From positions 73,216 to 108,147 of the forward strand of contig CANQWG010000001.1 in assembly GCA_947627505.1 (NCBI GenBank): a DNA stretch of 34,932 nt, in the 5' to 3' direction. A program made the translations under genes and the position numbers. This stretch comes from an uncultured Bacilli bacterium. GTDB taxonomy: Bacteria > Bacillota_I > Bacilli_A > RFN20 > CAG-449. Under the pieces are notes generated by a model. It had not been told where the DNA came from. It made no database searches and saw only the letters and a program-made list of their open reading frames with translations. Positions 7,101-14,679 of this stretch are shown in pieces. Each line of letters begins with the position of its first letter. Position 1 is the stretch's first letter.

Positions 7101-9284
7101 ATTTATTCCACAACAAAATTGCGTAATTTAGTCGCAATTTATCAAAATTCATTTGAATTGCCTAACGGAGAAAAGATGTCAGATAAGTATGTTTTAATAG
7201 AAAGAGCGGATTCCGATGGTAATGAAAATACTAAAATAACCAATGAAGGTGAAAGAGTTCTTGCTGATGGAAAAATAATCGAAAATATCCAAATATGGGG
7301 ATATATAGAAGACGCTTTTGACGATACTAAAAACGCACGCATAATTTTCTTCAATGATTATATTCCCCCAATTGAGGGAACAAATAATATCACGGTTAAA
7401 TTTCCATGTTATGTTCGTGAAAATGCCGATAAAATAAACAAATGTAGATTTGGCATTTTGTTTGGTAACAACAATGCAAAAAATCGATTATTTCTTTCTG
7501 GCAATGCTGAAATACCAAATTGCGATTGGCATAGCGGTCAAATAGATTCAACATATTTGGAAGATGAAAGTATGATTAACGGCAATTTTGGCTATTTTGA
7601 AGATACGTCTTATTGTTATTATGGAGAAACCGATAATTCAATTGTTGGATATGACATTGTTGCAAATGATAGATTACTTGTTTTGAAAAACGAAAGCGAT
7701 AAGGAGACCACAATTTACTATAGAACCCCGGTATTAGTAGCGGCTATAGATGGTGCCGGAAATTCTATGACAGGTATTGATGGTGAAACTTTATATCAAG
7801 AAGAATTTAGTCTTATTAAAAGTAATAATGCGGTTGCGGGAATTTCTCAAAAAGCAATAGCAAATTTAAATGGAGATACATTATTTATATCAAATGAGAA
7901 TAAAATAGTCGGTTTGGATCTGACCGGTATTATTGGAGATAATCAACGCAGTGCGAACACACGTTCATATTATATTGATGAAGAATTAAAAAAATATGAT
8001 TTATCGAATGCGAAATTGTGGACTAACAACAAATATTTGTACGTTGTTCTAAAAGATAAAATTTTTATTACTCATTATGAAACGAAAAATTCGGAAACAA
8101 ATCAGTATGAATGGTGGCTAGTTAATATAGCAGATATTCAAGCGATTTTAGAAGTGAATGACACAAAATATATGGCCAATTCAAAAGGTCAATTTTATCG
8201 TGTTAGTCCTGGATATGATGATATAAGCAAAGTATTTATAGGCACAGGTGGAAGTTTGCTAATTACAGAAGGCGAAAACAACGATGAAATTATTGTATCT
8301 AAACAAATAATAGAAAATTTAGATGAAGAAAAAAAATATACTTTCAAAATAATACCTGGCCAAAATGAAGATACCTCATTTATTTATTATAAATTAGGTT
8401 CAATCTCAAATGTAAAAGGTCCAGATAAATCGTTTGATTTTTATATTCACAGTGATAAAAATTGCATCGAGTTATTGGGTTTTGAGAATGGCAAAAGTAA
8501 TTATCAAATTATAAATTCAATCTCGAATAGAATAAGCGAAAAACGAGTTGTTTATTTGAATCATCCGGAGGGCGAAAACGAGATAGCCGCTTTCCCTAAT
8601 AGTCCTATTAAAACACCGTATAAAAAATATTATCTAAAAAAATATACGGACGATAGTGTAATTTTATTAAATGATTGCTATAAACTTTATGATTTTATAA
8701 CAGAAACAGAAGTTAATATCTCCGATTTATACAGAGCTGATATTTGCTACAAATTAGACGGAGAATATGTAGTTGCAAACATAAATAAAAAGGAATCATC
8801 ATTTCAACTCATGGAAAATGATGTAGTTCTTAATTTGGTTAGATATTCAGATCAAGATATTTCAAAACAATTTAAGGCAGAAATTTTAAGCTATATGCCC
8901 GTAGAGGCTTATTACATTACTAAGCCATTTGATATGGGTTCTCTTAATTATTTTAAAACAATTTGGGGTTGGACTTTAACAAATGACACTCAAATTGAAA
9001 GCGAATTGGAAATTGCATTTGCAAGTAATAAGATTCCATTCGAATCAATGCGTACTCTTGCATCTATAAGTAAGGATAAATTCGGATTAGATTTCAACGA
9101 TTTAAATTTTAGTAAATTTGATCTAGAAAAGAGCGTTGTTCCAAGAACGTATACAAATCATAGAGTTTTATCACAAATGAAGTTTATATGTTTTGGATTT
9201 AGAAATTTTAATAACACGAATGCAGTTTTAAGTTCTATGTCAATTATTTATACTATTCCATTCCCTAGTTATAGCGGAGATTAA
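4125..9284 (+). CDS. Nozzle protein C-terminal part with about 1000 residues of inserted Ig-like domains
   Basis: 1719 residues; its ATG overlaps the stop of the previous gene by one base (TAATG), so translation is probably coupled. Residues 1 to about 990 are beta-rich and repetitive, with several Ig/Big-like modules starting near 319, 607, 781 and 895 ('I..I.......Y..N..L' openings, endings like SCEYTISVG). From about 1000 the protein returns to the stabilisation/nozzle family: CRFGILFGNNNAKNRLFLSG (1107-1126), RSYYIDEELKKYDLSNAKLW (about 1277-1296), QYEWWLVNIADI (about 1327) and a C-terminal beta domain with YFKTIWGWTL and MKFICFGFRNFNNTN. In related single-chain proteins the latter blocks directly follow the part encoded at 3274-4125. 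The insert would form a large surface array on the tail tip, plausibly for adhesion. Confidence 0.7.
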   Translation: MAVIKIITVSDSGKTTVPNWGITEYQAKNFVGSKRSATYTINGVSCVTYEYKYPGPPYMSCPTGSPLYRSKTGYFFKDSSYPRFRPNNFASSSNYLTPNYQIAFWVVYNNYWYLLYEEENLTENFYDNHSFSYAPKSVDIYETFDFEISGTSTQHRMTLNSKEGTETTSTVSYNSFSAAASYFGLNDSLKPTGNQYTSPGTKTISGDWKTAYFTITISVADFSSKEYKIIENSGTCKVYVGKEIESDFLNHFSLVYVQKNDYKEKQTIIETSISKENLSKTKWSYTDTNIQFTYTYKENKIQFESSYRVIQLAPEPSRYNHLSIKTSYKQGEIFDGSSINIRQSGYLLYEDGTTISLDEIDYLSDPTVSSTLSKDPCTLDESILGFNVTYTIPTQYFGILTYNFHVLVEGQTEDYIVRVELIDAKTSFSSKDTIDFGQNAKLVCYNYNDEIIKTIKYSQFNQYITTYPKNYGKKVPNSFYVDAIVPLPFKFQTFRDVSWNILVDYISPTLILDSSKVKRKYFIGGKYGDTILLDKTNLVAKVNIHRNTQSIGFSEQLDVSNLCTLSSEQIDVLTGTRVYSVKVTYSSEEFDQKVESSFDISVSRYEATTIEITGNNDSNHYWDNNLDLFHYPVGLSFFRIYSDGSSELIEDLSSLEFYRDANLTKKLNIGYSIIKESDGQRIYVLDPITKVSGSYIIYFDEDKIISVLIENTVPFVLGNRFNSIRDQLSIKAIYASGNEDSITSYSFKNNNIILEEEDITIIVDQEEYTLDNSKITFIKPQISKIDIDSSDFSLTYNNISDGINANKLLCKIHYANAEFVQTCNYKNGKIIENDYEFLVSCSEMPDFNFDGSQVLEIDMGEFFEKTLTLSLTVRNRFDHSDDKNTSASLNVKVIEITEITGISLLNVYTNYNVNDLFLNENDTTEVQIYYKDSSGIQKKLQVKLNSGFSALNIFPLKGTKFYNITNSRTVKITSATNYNVSCEYTISVGSKYIYSTTKLRNLVAIYQNSFELPNGEKMSDKYVLIERADSDGNENTKITNEGERVLADGKIIENIQIWGYIEDAFDDTKNARIIFFNDYIPPIEGTNNITVKFPCYVRENADKINKCRFGILFGNNNAKNRLFLSGNAEIPNCDWHSGQIDSTYLEDESMINGNFGYFEDTSYCYYGETDNSIVGYDIVANDRLLVLKNESDKETTIYYRTPVLVAAIDGAGNSMTGIDGETLYQEEFSLIKSNNAVAGISQKAIANLNGDTLFISNENKIVGLDLTGIIGDNQRSANTRSYYIDEELKKYDLSNAKLWTNNKYLYVVLKDKIFITHYETKNSETNQYEWWLVNIADIQAILEVNDTKYMANSKGQFYRVSPGYDDISKVFIGTGGSLLITEGENNDEIIVSKQIIENLDEEKKYTFKIIPGQNEDTSFIYYKLGSISNVKGPDKSFDFYIHSDKNCIELLGFENGKSNYQIINSISNRISEKRVVYLNHPEGENEIAAFPNSPIKTPYKKYYLKKYTDDSVILLNDCYKLYDFITETEVNISDLYRADICYKLDGEYVVANINKKESSFQLMENDVVLNLVRYSDQDISKQFKAEILSYMPVEAYYITKPFDMGSLNYFKTIWGWTLTNDTQIESELEIAFASNKIPFESMRTLASISKDKFGLDFNDLNFSKFDLEKSVVPRTYTNHRVLSQMKFICFGFRNFNNTNAVLSSMSIIYTIPFPSYSGD

Positions 9285-9298
9285 AAGGAGGTAATATT

Positions 9299-10138
9299 AT
9301 GGGGAAAAAATTAAAATTATTAGGATTGATGTTATTTGCGTGGTTAGTACCATTGGGAGCTTTTGAGTTTCAAAGAAGTACGCCAGTAATGGCATTTGCG
9401 GCAGACAATACATCTATACAATATGATTATAAATATGAAAGTGATGACGTGACATGCTATATTACTTTGTTAAATGATATCGAGTGTAAAATTACACTCA
9501 TTATTGACGGTGAAGAAAAAGAAACTATTGCTAAATATGAAATAACAAATAATATATTAACAATCTTTAACTCTGAAAATGAAGAAGTTCAATTTACTAT
9601 TGAAGGAAATAATTTGATGCCAATTACTACAGATGATATAACAAGTACAAATGAAAAGAATGAAAGTGGTCTTTTGGATAATTGGGAAAATTGGAAAGAA
9701 ACATATATTGATCCACTGTTGGCCGGAGTATCTATTACTTCTATTATTTCTGCAATGCTTAGTTTAGCGATGGCTTATTTAAATCATAAAAGCAATAAAA
9801 AAAGTAACGCAGAAGTTCACCAAAGTAAGGAAGATAACAAGCTACTCATATCAGCCATAACAGAATTTATGGAAAAGATGAATGATATATTGGCGAAATT
9901 AGAAAATGAAAATAAAAATTCTCAAACTCTAAAAGATGATTTTTCTATAACATCTCAGGAGTTACTGAATAAAATTTCGGAATTAGTAGAACAAACAGAA
10001 AATTTACAAAAACTAAAGACAATTATTGTTACCTTAGCCACAATTGAATCTAAAATTGCTCAATGTTCAAAAGAAGTAGTACAAAGCGGTGTCGGTGAAG
10101 ATATTGCAAAATTAGCCGATCAAATAAAAACCCTATAG
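9299..10138 (+). CDS. Secreted/membrane-anchored phage protein with coiled coil, function unknown
   Basis: 279 residues with an excellent AAGGAGG site. It has a signal peptide (basic KKLK, hydrophobic core, likely cleavage after VMAFAA near residue 35), a beta-rich outer domain (about 36-120) made of hairpins, a transmembrane segment (about 139-162, 'AGVSITSIISAMLSLAMAYL'), then a cytoplasmic helical/coiled-coil domain (165-279). An extracytoplasmic beta domain with a single membrane span is unusual for a gene between nozzle and tail fibre genes. Candidate roles are surface blocking of superinfection, a spanin- or lysis-related function, or a membrane partner for virion assembly. No catalytic or lytic motif is visible, so none of these is established. 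Confidence 0.7.
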   Translation: MGKKLKLLGLMLFAWLVPLGAFEFQRSTPVMAFAADNTSIQYDYKYESDDVTCYITLLNDIECKITLIIDGEEKETIAKYEITNNILTIFNSENEEVQFTIEGNNLMPITTDDITSTNEKNESGLLDNWENWKETYIDPLLAGVSITSIISAMLSLAMAYLNHKSNKKSNAEVHQSKEDNKLLISAITEFMEKMNDILAKLENENKNSQTLKDDFSITSQELLNKISELVEQTENLQKLKTIIVTLATIESKIAQCSKEVVQSGVGEDIAKLADQIKTL

Positions 10139-10152
10139 CGAGAGGTAAGATT

Positions 10153-10692
10153 ATGGCAAAAAAGCAAAAATCACAAACAATATCGGCTTATCATAAATGG
10201 GCAACTGCAAGATGGTCGTTATATGCAAGCATGTATCTATTACCTCTAATTCCGGCTAGTGTTGTTGCTGCGATTCATTGGGAAGAATGGTTTGTAAATT
10301 GCGGACCATCACTGCCTTTTGGATTTATTTCGCTATTGCTAAGTGTATGTATGACAATAATAGGAATCAGCAAACGCGATGAAATATTTAATAAAAATAT
10401 AAGTGGTCTATTTTATTTTTCATTAGTTTTTGCAACGTTAGGTTTATCCTTCAAATTTTTATCAAATATATGTAACCAAATGGGGGATATGTTTCTACTG
10501 ACAACAATAGGAATTTTGAGTGGAGCCACAAGCGATCAAGTCAATAAATCGTTAGTTATACCTCGTACCTTGGAATATAAAAAACTAATAGAAGAAAATT
10601 GCTTAGATCAAAAATCAAAGAAAAGAAGAGAACGACAAGAACGTGCGGAGAAAGAGGCAAAAGAAGAAGCAGAAAGGCAGGCGATTGATTGA
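10153..10692 (+). CDS. Polytopic phage membrane protein, function unknown
   Basis: 179 residues. There are three clear membrane segments (about 17-40, 53-73 and 83-103) and perhaps a weaker fourth (about 108-126), followed by a highly charged C-terminal helix rich in Lys, Arg and Glu (from 145). A site of the form GAGAGG precedes the ATG. Its stop overlaps the next ATG (ATGA), indicating coupled translation with another small membrane protein. A holin function is conceivable from topology alone, but the long basic/acidic tail and the cluster of four membrane proteins make a specialised membrane complex equally likely. I do not recognise a family. Confidence 0.65.
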   Translation: MAKKQKSQTISAYHKWATARWSLYASMYLLPLIPASVVAAIHWEEWFVNCGPSLPFGFISLLLSVCMTIIGISKRDEIFNKNISGLFYFSLVFATLGLSFKFLSNICNQMGDMFLLTTIGILSGATSDQVNKSLVIPRTLEYKKLIEENCLDQKSKKRRERQERAEKEAKEEAERQAID

Positions 10693-10940
10693 TGAAAGCA
10701 AAAAAAGCAAGAAAAATTAAGGATTTTATAAAAAGCAAATGGACGTGGTTTTTAACTAGCGGAATTTTTTTACTTGTTGGTATTGCGGCGATAATCGTAG
10801 GTGCATTCTTAACTGGTTTCAATTTAATTGAATGGTTACAAACTCCATATGCTTTGACGTTCTTTATCTGTTTGGGCATTGGAGCGGTAGTTCTTATGAT
10901 AATTATCATAAATTACAAGCGTAGCCATTTAGGAGAGTGA
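10689..10940 (+). CDS. Small two-span membrane protein (holin candidate)
   Basis: 83 residues. A strongly basic N-terminus (KAKKARKIKDFIKSK) is followed by two hydrophobic spans (about 17-42 and 52-74) and a short basic tail. The start overlaps the preceding stop as ATGA. Size and two-span hairpin topology are those of a class II holin, and this is the best holin candidate in the window, but no endolysin gene lies next to it, which weakens the idea. The next gene starts five bases after the stop, so it belongs to the same translational block. Confidence 0.6.
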   Translation: MMKAKKARKIKDFIKSKWTWFLTSGIFLLVGIAAIIVGAFLTGFNLIEWLQTPYALTFFICLGIGAVVLMIIIINYKRSHLGE

Positions 10941-10944
10941 TTTA

Positions 10945-11994
10945 ATGAAAGAAAAAATTAAAAAAATAGATCTTAAAAATCTAATTAAAATATTTGCTAC
11001 ACTTTGGTTTCTTTCCTTAATCGTCTTAATGACGTTAACAAATTTGGGATTAAATAATCAGTTTGTTTTAATAGATTGGTTGGGTAATGCTCTTATTTTG
11101 CTTGGTATTATGGTATTTGGATTATTGATGGGAGAAAGTGTCGGAACGGATAAGCAGATGAATAAAATCGGAGGATTGTATCAAAAATCATTAAAAGAGT
11201 TTAACACTTTCTTAGATAGTATCGATAGTATCCTAATTTATTTTATTCAATTTTTTCAATGGTTCATGCCACAGGAACTTTTTGATAAAAAAGTGAATTA
11301 TCTTGTTATGAATAATATCGAAATTTCTAAAGCAAAGTTAATAGTTTCATATTGCTCGCTTTCGGATATAGAAGCTTTATCTAAACATGCTATAGAAAAA
11401 GAAGATGAAAAGGGTAAGAAAATTTTTATTAGACAAATTGAAATCAATCAAATTGAACCGATTAAAGAAGTTTTAAGTGGAGAGATTAAACTCGATGTTT
11501 CAAGTCCTAATTACTATTTGAATGCCTTAGGAAAATCTAATACAAAATCTGTTCTTGAAGTGGGCAAACAATTGGACAAAGAAATAAAATTCAATAAAAC
11601 TTCTAATCGCGCTGTAAAAATCATTGTAGCACTGCTTATTTCTCTCATTTTTGGATTATTTACCGTTAAAGATTTTACCAAAGGAGAAACAACAGAAGCA
11701 TGGGTAAACTTAGTAGTTAGAATCACCGCTTTATTGACTAGCTTATTAAGTGGATGGTTATCTAGCGTCATTGATGTTAGATTAAAAGCCGAAAAAATAG
11801 ATAACAAATTAAAAGTTTTAAAATTATTTAAAAATTCATTAGACAAAAAAATATTTATTCCAAGCACAGAGGAAGAACTAGCTAAACAAGAATATGAAAA
11901 ATATTTAAAAGATGAAGAAGAAAAAAGGAAGCACGCGTTAATTCTGGAAATAGTGAGAAATCCAAGCGACCTAATGCTTGAAAACAAAGAGTGA
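10945..11994 (+). CDS. Four-span membrane protein, function unknown
   Basis: 349 residues with AGGAGAG before the ATG. Two membrane spans lie near the N-terminus (about 14-33 and 44-64), then a soluble helical domain (about 70-215, charged), then two more spans (about 223-241 and 253-275) and a charged helical tail (280-349). The arrangement suggests a cytoplasmic central domain held by two membrane hairpins. It closes the block of four membrane-protein genes (9299-11994) inserted between the tail nozzle and the appendage genes. No family recognised; no nuclease, peptidase or nucleotide-binding motif is visible. After it there are 64 bases with a GGTGGGGA site for the next gene. Confidence 0.6.
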   Translation: MKEKIKKIDLKNLIKIFATLWFLSLIVLMTLTNLGLNNQFVLIDWLGNALILLGIMVFGLLMGESVGTDKQMNKIGGLYQKSLKEFNTFLDSIDSILIYFIQFFQWFMPQELFDKKVNYLVMNNIEISKAKLIVSYCSLSDIEALSKHAIEKEDEKGKKIFIRQIEINQIEPIKEVLSGEIKLDVSSPNYYLNALGKSNTKSVLEVGKQLDKEIKFNKTSNRAVKIIVALLISLIFGLFTVKDFTKGETTEAWVNLVVRITALLTSLLSGWLSSVIDVRLKAEKIDNKLKVLKLFKNSLDKKIFIPSTEEELAKQEYEKYLKDEEEKRKHALILEIVRNPSDLMLENKE

Positions 11995-12058
11995 CTACCT
12001 TTTTACTACCTTATCAAAAACAATAAATATATGTGACAATATGGTGGGGATATATTAA

Positions 12059-12676
12059 ATGATTAAAAATATTAAATTACTTCAAGATAGCGACAAAGAA
12101 TTATTAAAATCAAAAAGTGCGCAAGCACTTCCTAACTCTCCGAGTAATAGAGGTTGGTCGGCAGGTCAAATTAAATCTAAACTTTATGAACCGCAACTAT
12201 TACTTTTTGAATGGTTAAAAACGTTTCAAGAAGAAATTATTGCCTATTTGGAGACAACGGAACTAACAAACGCTAATATCAATACTTTTATAGAAAAAAT
12301 ACTAGATGGGCGATTAGTTGCCAAAAAAGCCGAACAAGACGAGCAGGGTAATAATATTTCTACCACTTATATTAAGTTAAATAAAATTGCTAAAGATAAA
12401 GCAAGCAGCGATTTGTCGCAGTTAGTTACCATAGCAATTGTTAAAGAATTATTAAATGATAGTTTACATCAATTATTAAATGGCGCTCCAGAAGAGCTAG
12501 ATACTCTTAATGAACTCGCTGAAGCGTTAAAAAACAATAGAGACGTAATCAAGATGTTGCAACAGGCCATTGGCAACAAAGTTGATCGGAGCGAGTTTGA
12601 CCAAATTGCAAACGATTTAAGCGAATGTGCGGCATTTGCGGAAACAGAATTATTTCAAGAGGAGGTACAAGAATGA
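12059..12676 (+). CDS. Tail appendage/fibre base protein
   Basis: 205 residues. Residues about 22-46 have ALPNSPSNRGWSAGQIKSKL, a pattern seen near the N-terminus of Bacillota phage appendage proteins ('ALP..PS..G....EIK..FY.P'). Residues about 140-160 contain LLNGAPEELDTLNELAEALK, the well-known tail fibre motif 'GAPE.LDTLNELA.AL', usually found just before a trimeric coiled coil; the remaining helix fits that. The stop overlaps the next ATG (ATGA). It probably forms the trimeric stem or adaptor to which the following protein attaches on the tail. Length is short for a complete receptor-binding fibre, so the receptor-binding part is likely elsewhere. Confidence 0.7.
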   Translation: MIKNIKLLQDSDKELLKSKSAQALPNSPSNRGWSAGQIKSKLYEPQLLLFEWLKTFQEEIIAYLETTELTNANINTFIEKILDGRLVAKKAEQDEQGNNISTTYIKLNKIAKDKASSDLSQLVTIAIVKELLNDSLHQLLNGAPEELDTLNELAEALKNNRDVIKMLQQAIGNKVDRSEFDQIANDLSECAAFAETELFQEEVQE

Positions 12677-14661
12677 GTTTCAAAACAACGTGGCAAAAAA
12701 TTATTAAATTGATAAAAAAACACGATACAGTAATTAAGGATCAATTAAATAGTCATTCGTATCAGCTGAAACTTTACGGCTCAGAATGGATTAAAATATT
12801 AAATGTTGATCAATCATTAAAATGTAGTTCGGCAATTGTTACTATAAATTGCTATTCTTTAGTTAGTTCCATTGGTGAGGAATCGAAATCATTGATGAAT
12901 TCATCGATGTTTTCAGTCACTTATTGTCCTAGTGGCCCAGCATCAAAGAATGGTGATAGGTTTGCAGTTACTCCCATATCAGTAACCCCAGAAGTTCGCA
13001 TGTCTTATAGTAATAGTAGTGGCAGTAGTAATGATACTGCTGATGAAACCGATGAGGTTTTACTCGCTGGAAAAAGCGATTATAGTAAATTTGGTTTACA
13101 TAGTATTTCTCTATGCCAAGATAAAGAGACAAGTATTGTCGGGTTATTTTCTTTTCCTCAAGTGTTATATGAAGCCGACACAATGGTGGTGGAAATTAAA
13201 ATAGAAAATAACACCGGTATTTCATATGTTGATAATTTGGCAATAGTTGAAGATTCTAATGGTCAATTGCTTAGTGGAATGACTATTCCAAGGTATAATT
13301 CTTCGATTGCATTTAAAGGAACTTTAGAACAAATTTTTAACGCTTTTACTGAAGGAGACCCGGATACTTATAAGATTGTTAACATTACTGATGTCCATGC
13401 AAATGAGTATAATTTAATTGCTTTTAAACCTTCTAAAAATGATCCTGAAGCTATATATTTTAACGTAAAATTTAAATATAATGGCGATATTGACAGCACA
13501 CATTATCCTTTTTACATAAACTGGTTTAATTTGAATCCGGATTCTAATAATAAAGAATGTTTAATTGATAAATCGATTGTTTTAAATTTGGGTTTATGGA
13601 ATTCAAAGAATGTTGCTAATCACTCTCAAAGCAAAGTTGCACTTTATGAAGTGACTCAAAGCAAAGTTGCACTTTATGAAGTGATTTGCAAAGAGTTTAA
13701 CGCTAAATCGGGTGATGACAACATATCTTTAGAATTATTTGGAACTATCTATTTTCACATGACTTTCGGAAAAACAATAACTAAAGTATTAAAAAATAAT
13801 GAGCCAATAAATACTGATGAGGAAATTGAATGTAATCCCAATGACATATTTACATTTTTTTATGATTACGACGAGTCTAACTACGATGAGGTATGTCTCA
13901 TTACTCTTGTTCCAAAAACAATGGCTCAAATTACTTTTCCAATGTATTTTTCTGATCTAGCTGGAGAAGTTGATTCAATACAATATGCCAATACAACCAA
14001 GAATGATCTTAACTTGTCAGAATATTTAGGCTCATATAATCGCGTTGGTAATGGACGTCAGCTAGTAGACTTAGATATGGCTATAGATGGATTAGCCCTA
14101 CAAGATAAACTTAATTTTTTCAAAATACGAGACTTTTTCATAAATCACTATCCTCGAGACCTAAATTTTTCGACAGAACCAATGGGGAATAAAGCTATAC
14201 TCGGTGGCGTGCGATTCTTATTTCCGTTCTTGCCTTCTTCTATAGAAGAGCCAATAATCGAACCCTTTAAAAGACTCCATGTTAAAGGCAAAGTGAAAAT
14301 TGCAGATGCATATCGAGAGTTTGACATCGAAATTAACGAACAATTAGAACTTGCGTTACAAAATTATATGATTCAACCATCATCACCATTTGCTCCAGGT
14401 CAAAACACATTCGTACCATTCTGTTGTGACGGTAACATTTATTTGGCCGAGTTTGTTTTAAGTTTCTACTTTTTTCGAGGAACAAATACCTTGACAATTA
14501 CAATAGGATCGTTGCGTCGAATTATTTTTAATGAGGATCTATCAATTTCTTATGTAAATGAGGAAATACCAAATGCTACTGACGGCCCAGAAAGTGATCT
14601 TACGATAATTAAGTTTTGTTGGAATGTTTTCGATTCGGCAGAGAAATTTTTGAACATGTAA
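12673..14661 (+). CDS. Probable tail appendage / receptor-binding protein
   Basis: 662 residues from ATG 12673, which has AGAGGAGG upstream and overlaps the preceding stop; the in-frame ATG 12625 lies inside the previous gene. The N-terminal 30 residues form a charged helix, and the rest is beta-rich with a Ser/Asn/Asp-rich loop near 115-135 (SYSNSSGSSNDTADETDE). There is an in-frame tandem duplication of ten residues (TQSKVALYEV-type) near 318-337. No enzyme motif is seen. Position after the fibre-base protein and its beta-rich, low-homology character suggest a receptor-binding or baseplate-like appendage protein; this is inference from context. Confidence 0.55.
   Translation: MSFKTTWQKIIKLIKKHDTVIKDQLNSHSYQLKLYGSEWIKILNVDQSLKCSSAIVTINCYSLVSSIGEESKSLMNSSMFSVTYCPSGPASKNGDRFAVTPISVTPEVRMSYSNSSGSSNDTADETDEVLLAGKSDYSKFGLHSISLCQDKETSIVGLFSFPQVLYEADTMVVEIKIENNTGISYVDNLAIVEDSNGQLLSGMTIPRYNSSIAFKGTLEQIFNAFTEGDPDTYKIVNITDVHANEYNLIAFKPSKNDPEAIYFNVKFKYNGDIDSTHYPFYINWFNLNPDSNNKECLIDKSIVLNLGLWNSKNVANHSQSKVALYEVTQSKVALYEVICKEFNAKSGDDNISLELFGTIYFHMTFGKTITKVLKNNEPINTDEEIECNPNDIFTFFYDYDESNYDEVCLITLVPKTMAQITFPMYFSDLAGEVDSIQYANTTKNDLNLSEYLGSYNRVGNGRQLVDLDMAIDGLALQDKLNFFKIRDFFINHYPRDLNFSTEPMGNKAILGGVRFLFPFLPSSIEEPIIEPFKRLHVKGKVKIADAYREFDIEINEQLELALQNYMIQPSSPFAPGQNTFVPFCCDGNIYLAEFVLSFYFFRGTNTLTITIGSLRRIIFNEDLSISYVNEEIPNATDGPESDLTIIKFCWNVFDSAEKFLNM
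13625..13684 (+). repeat. Perfect 30-bp tandem duplication inside the appendage gene
   Basis: Two identical 30-bp units (beginning CTCAAAGCAAAGTTGCACTT) lie side by side and encode the same ten residues twice without breaking the frame. Perfect identity in a fast-evolving gene implies a recent slippage event. Copy number may vary between strains, or could be an assembly artefact. Confidence 0.95.
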
Positions 14662-14679
14662 GTGTAAAGGAGAAAGAAA

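Noticed and set aside
10556-10909. 117-codon minus-strand ORF across two membrane-protein genes
   Set aside because: It mirrors the two plus-strand genes, which have proper starts and an ATGA overlap; no independent signals on the minus strand.
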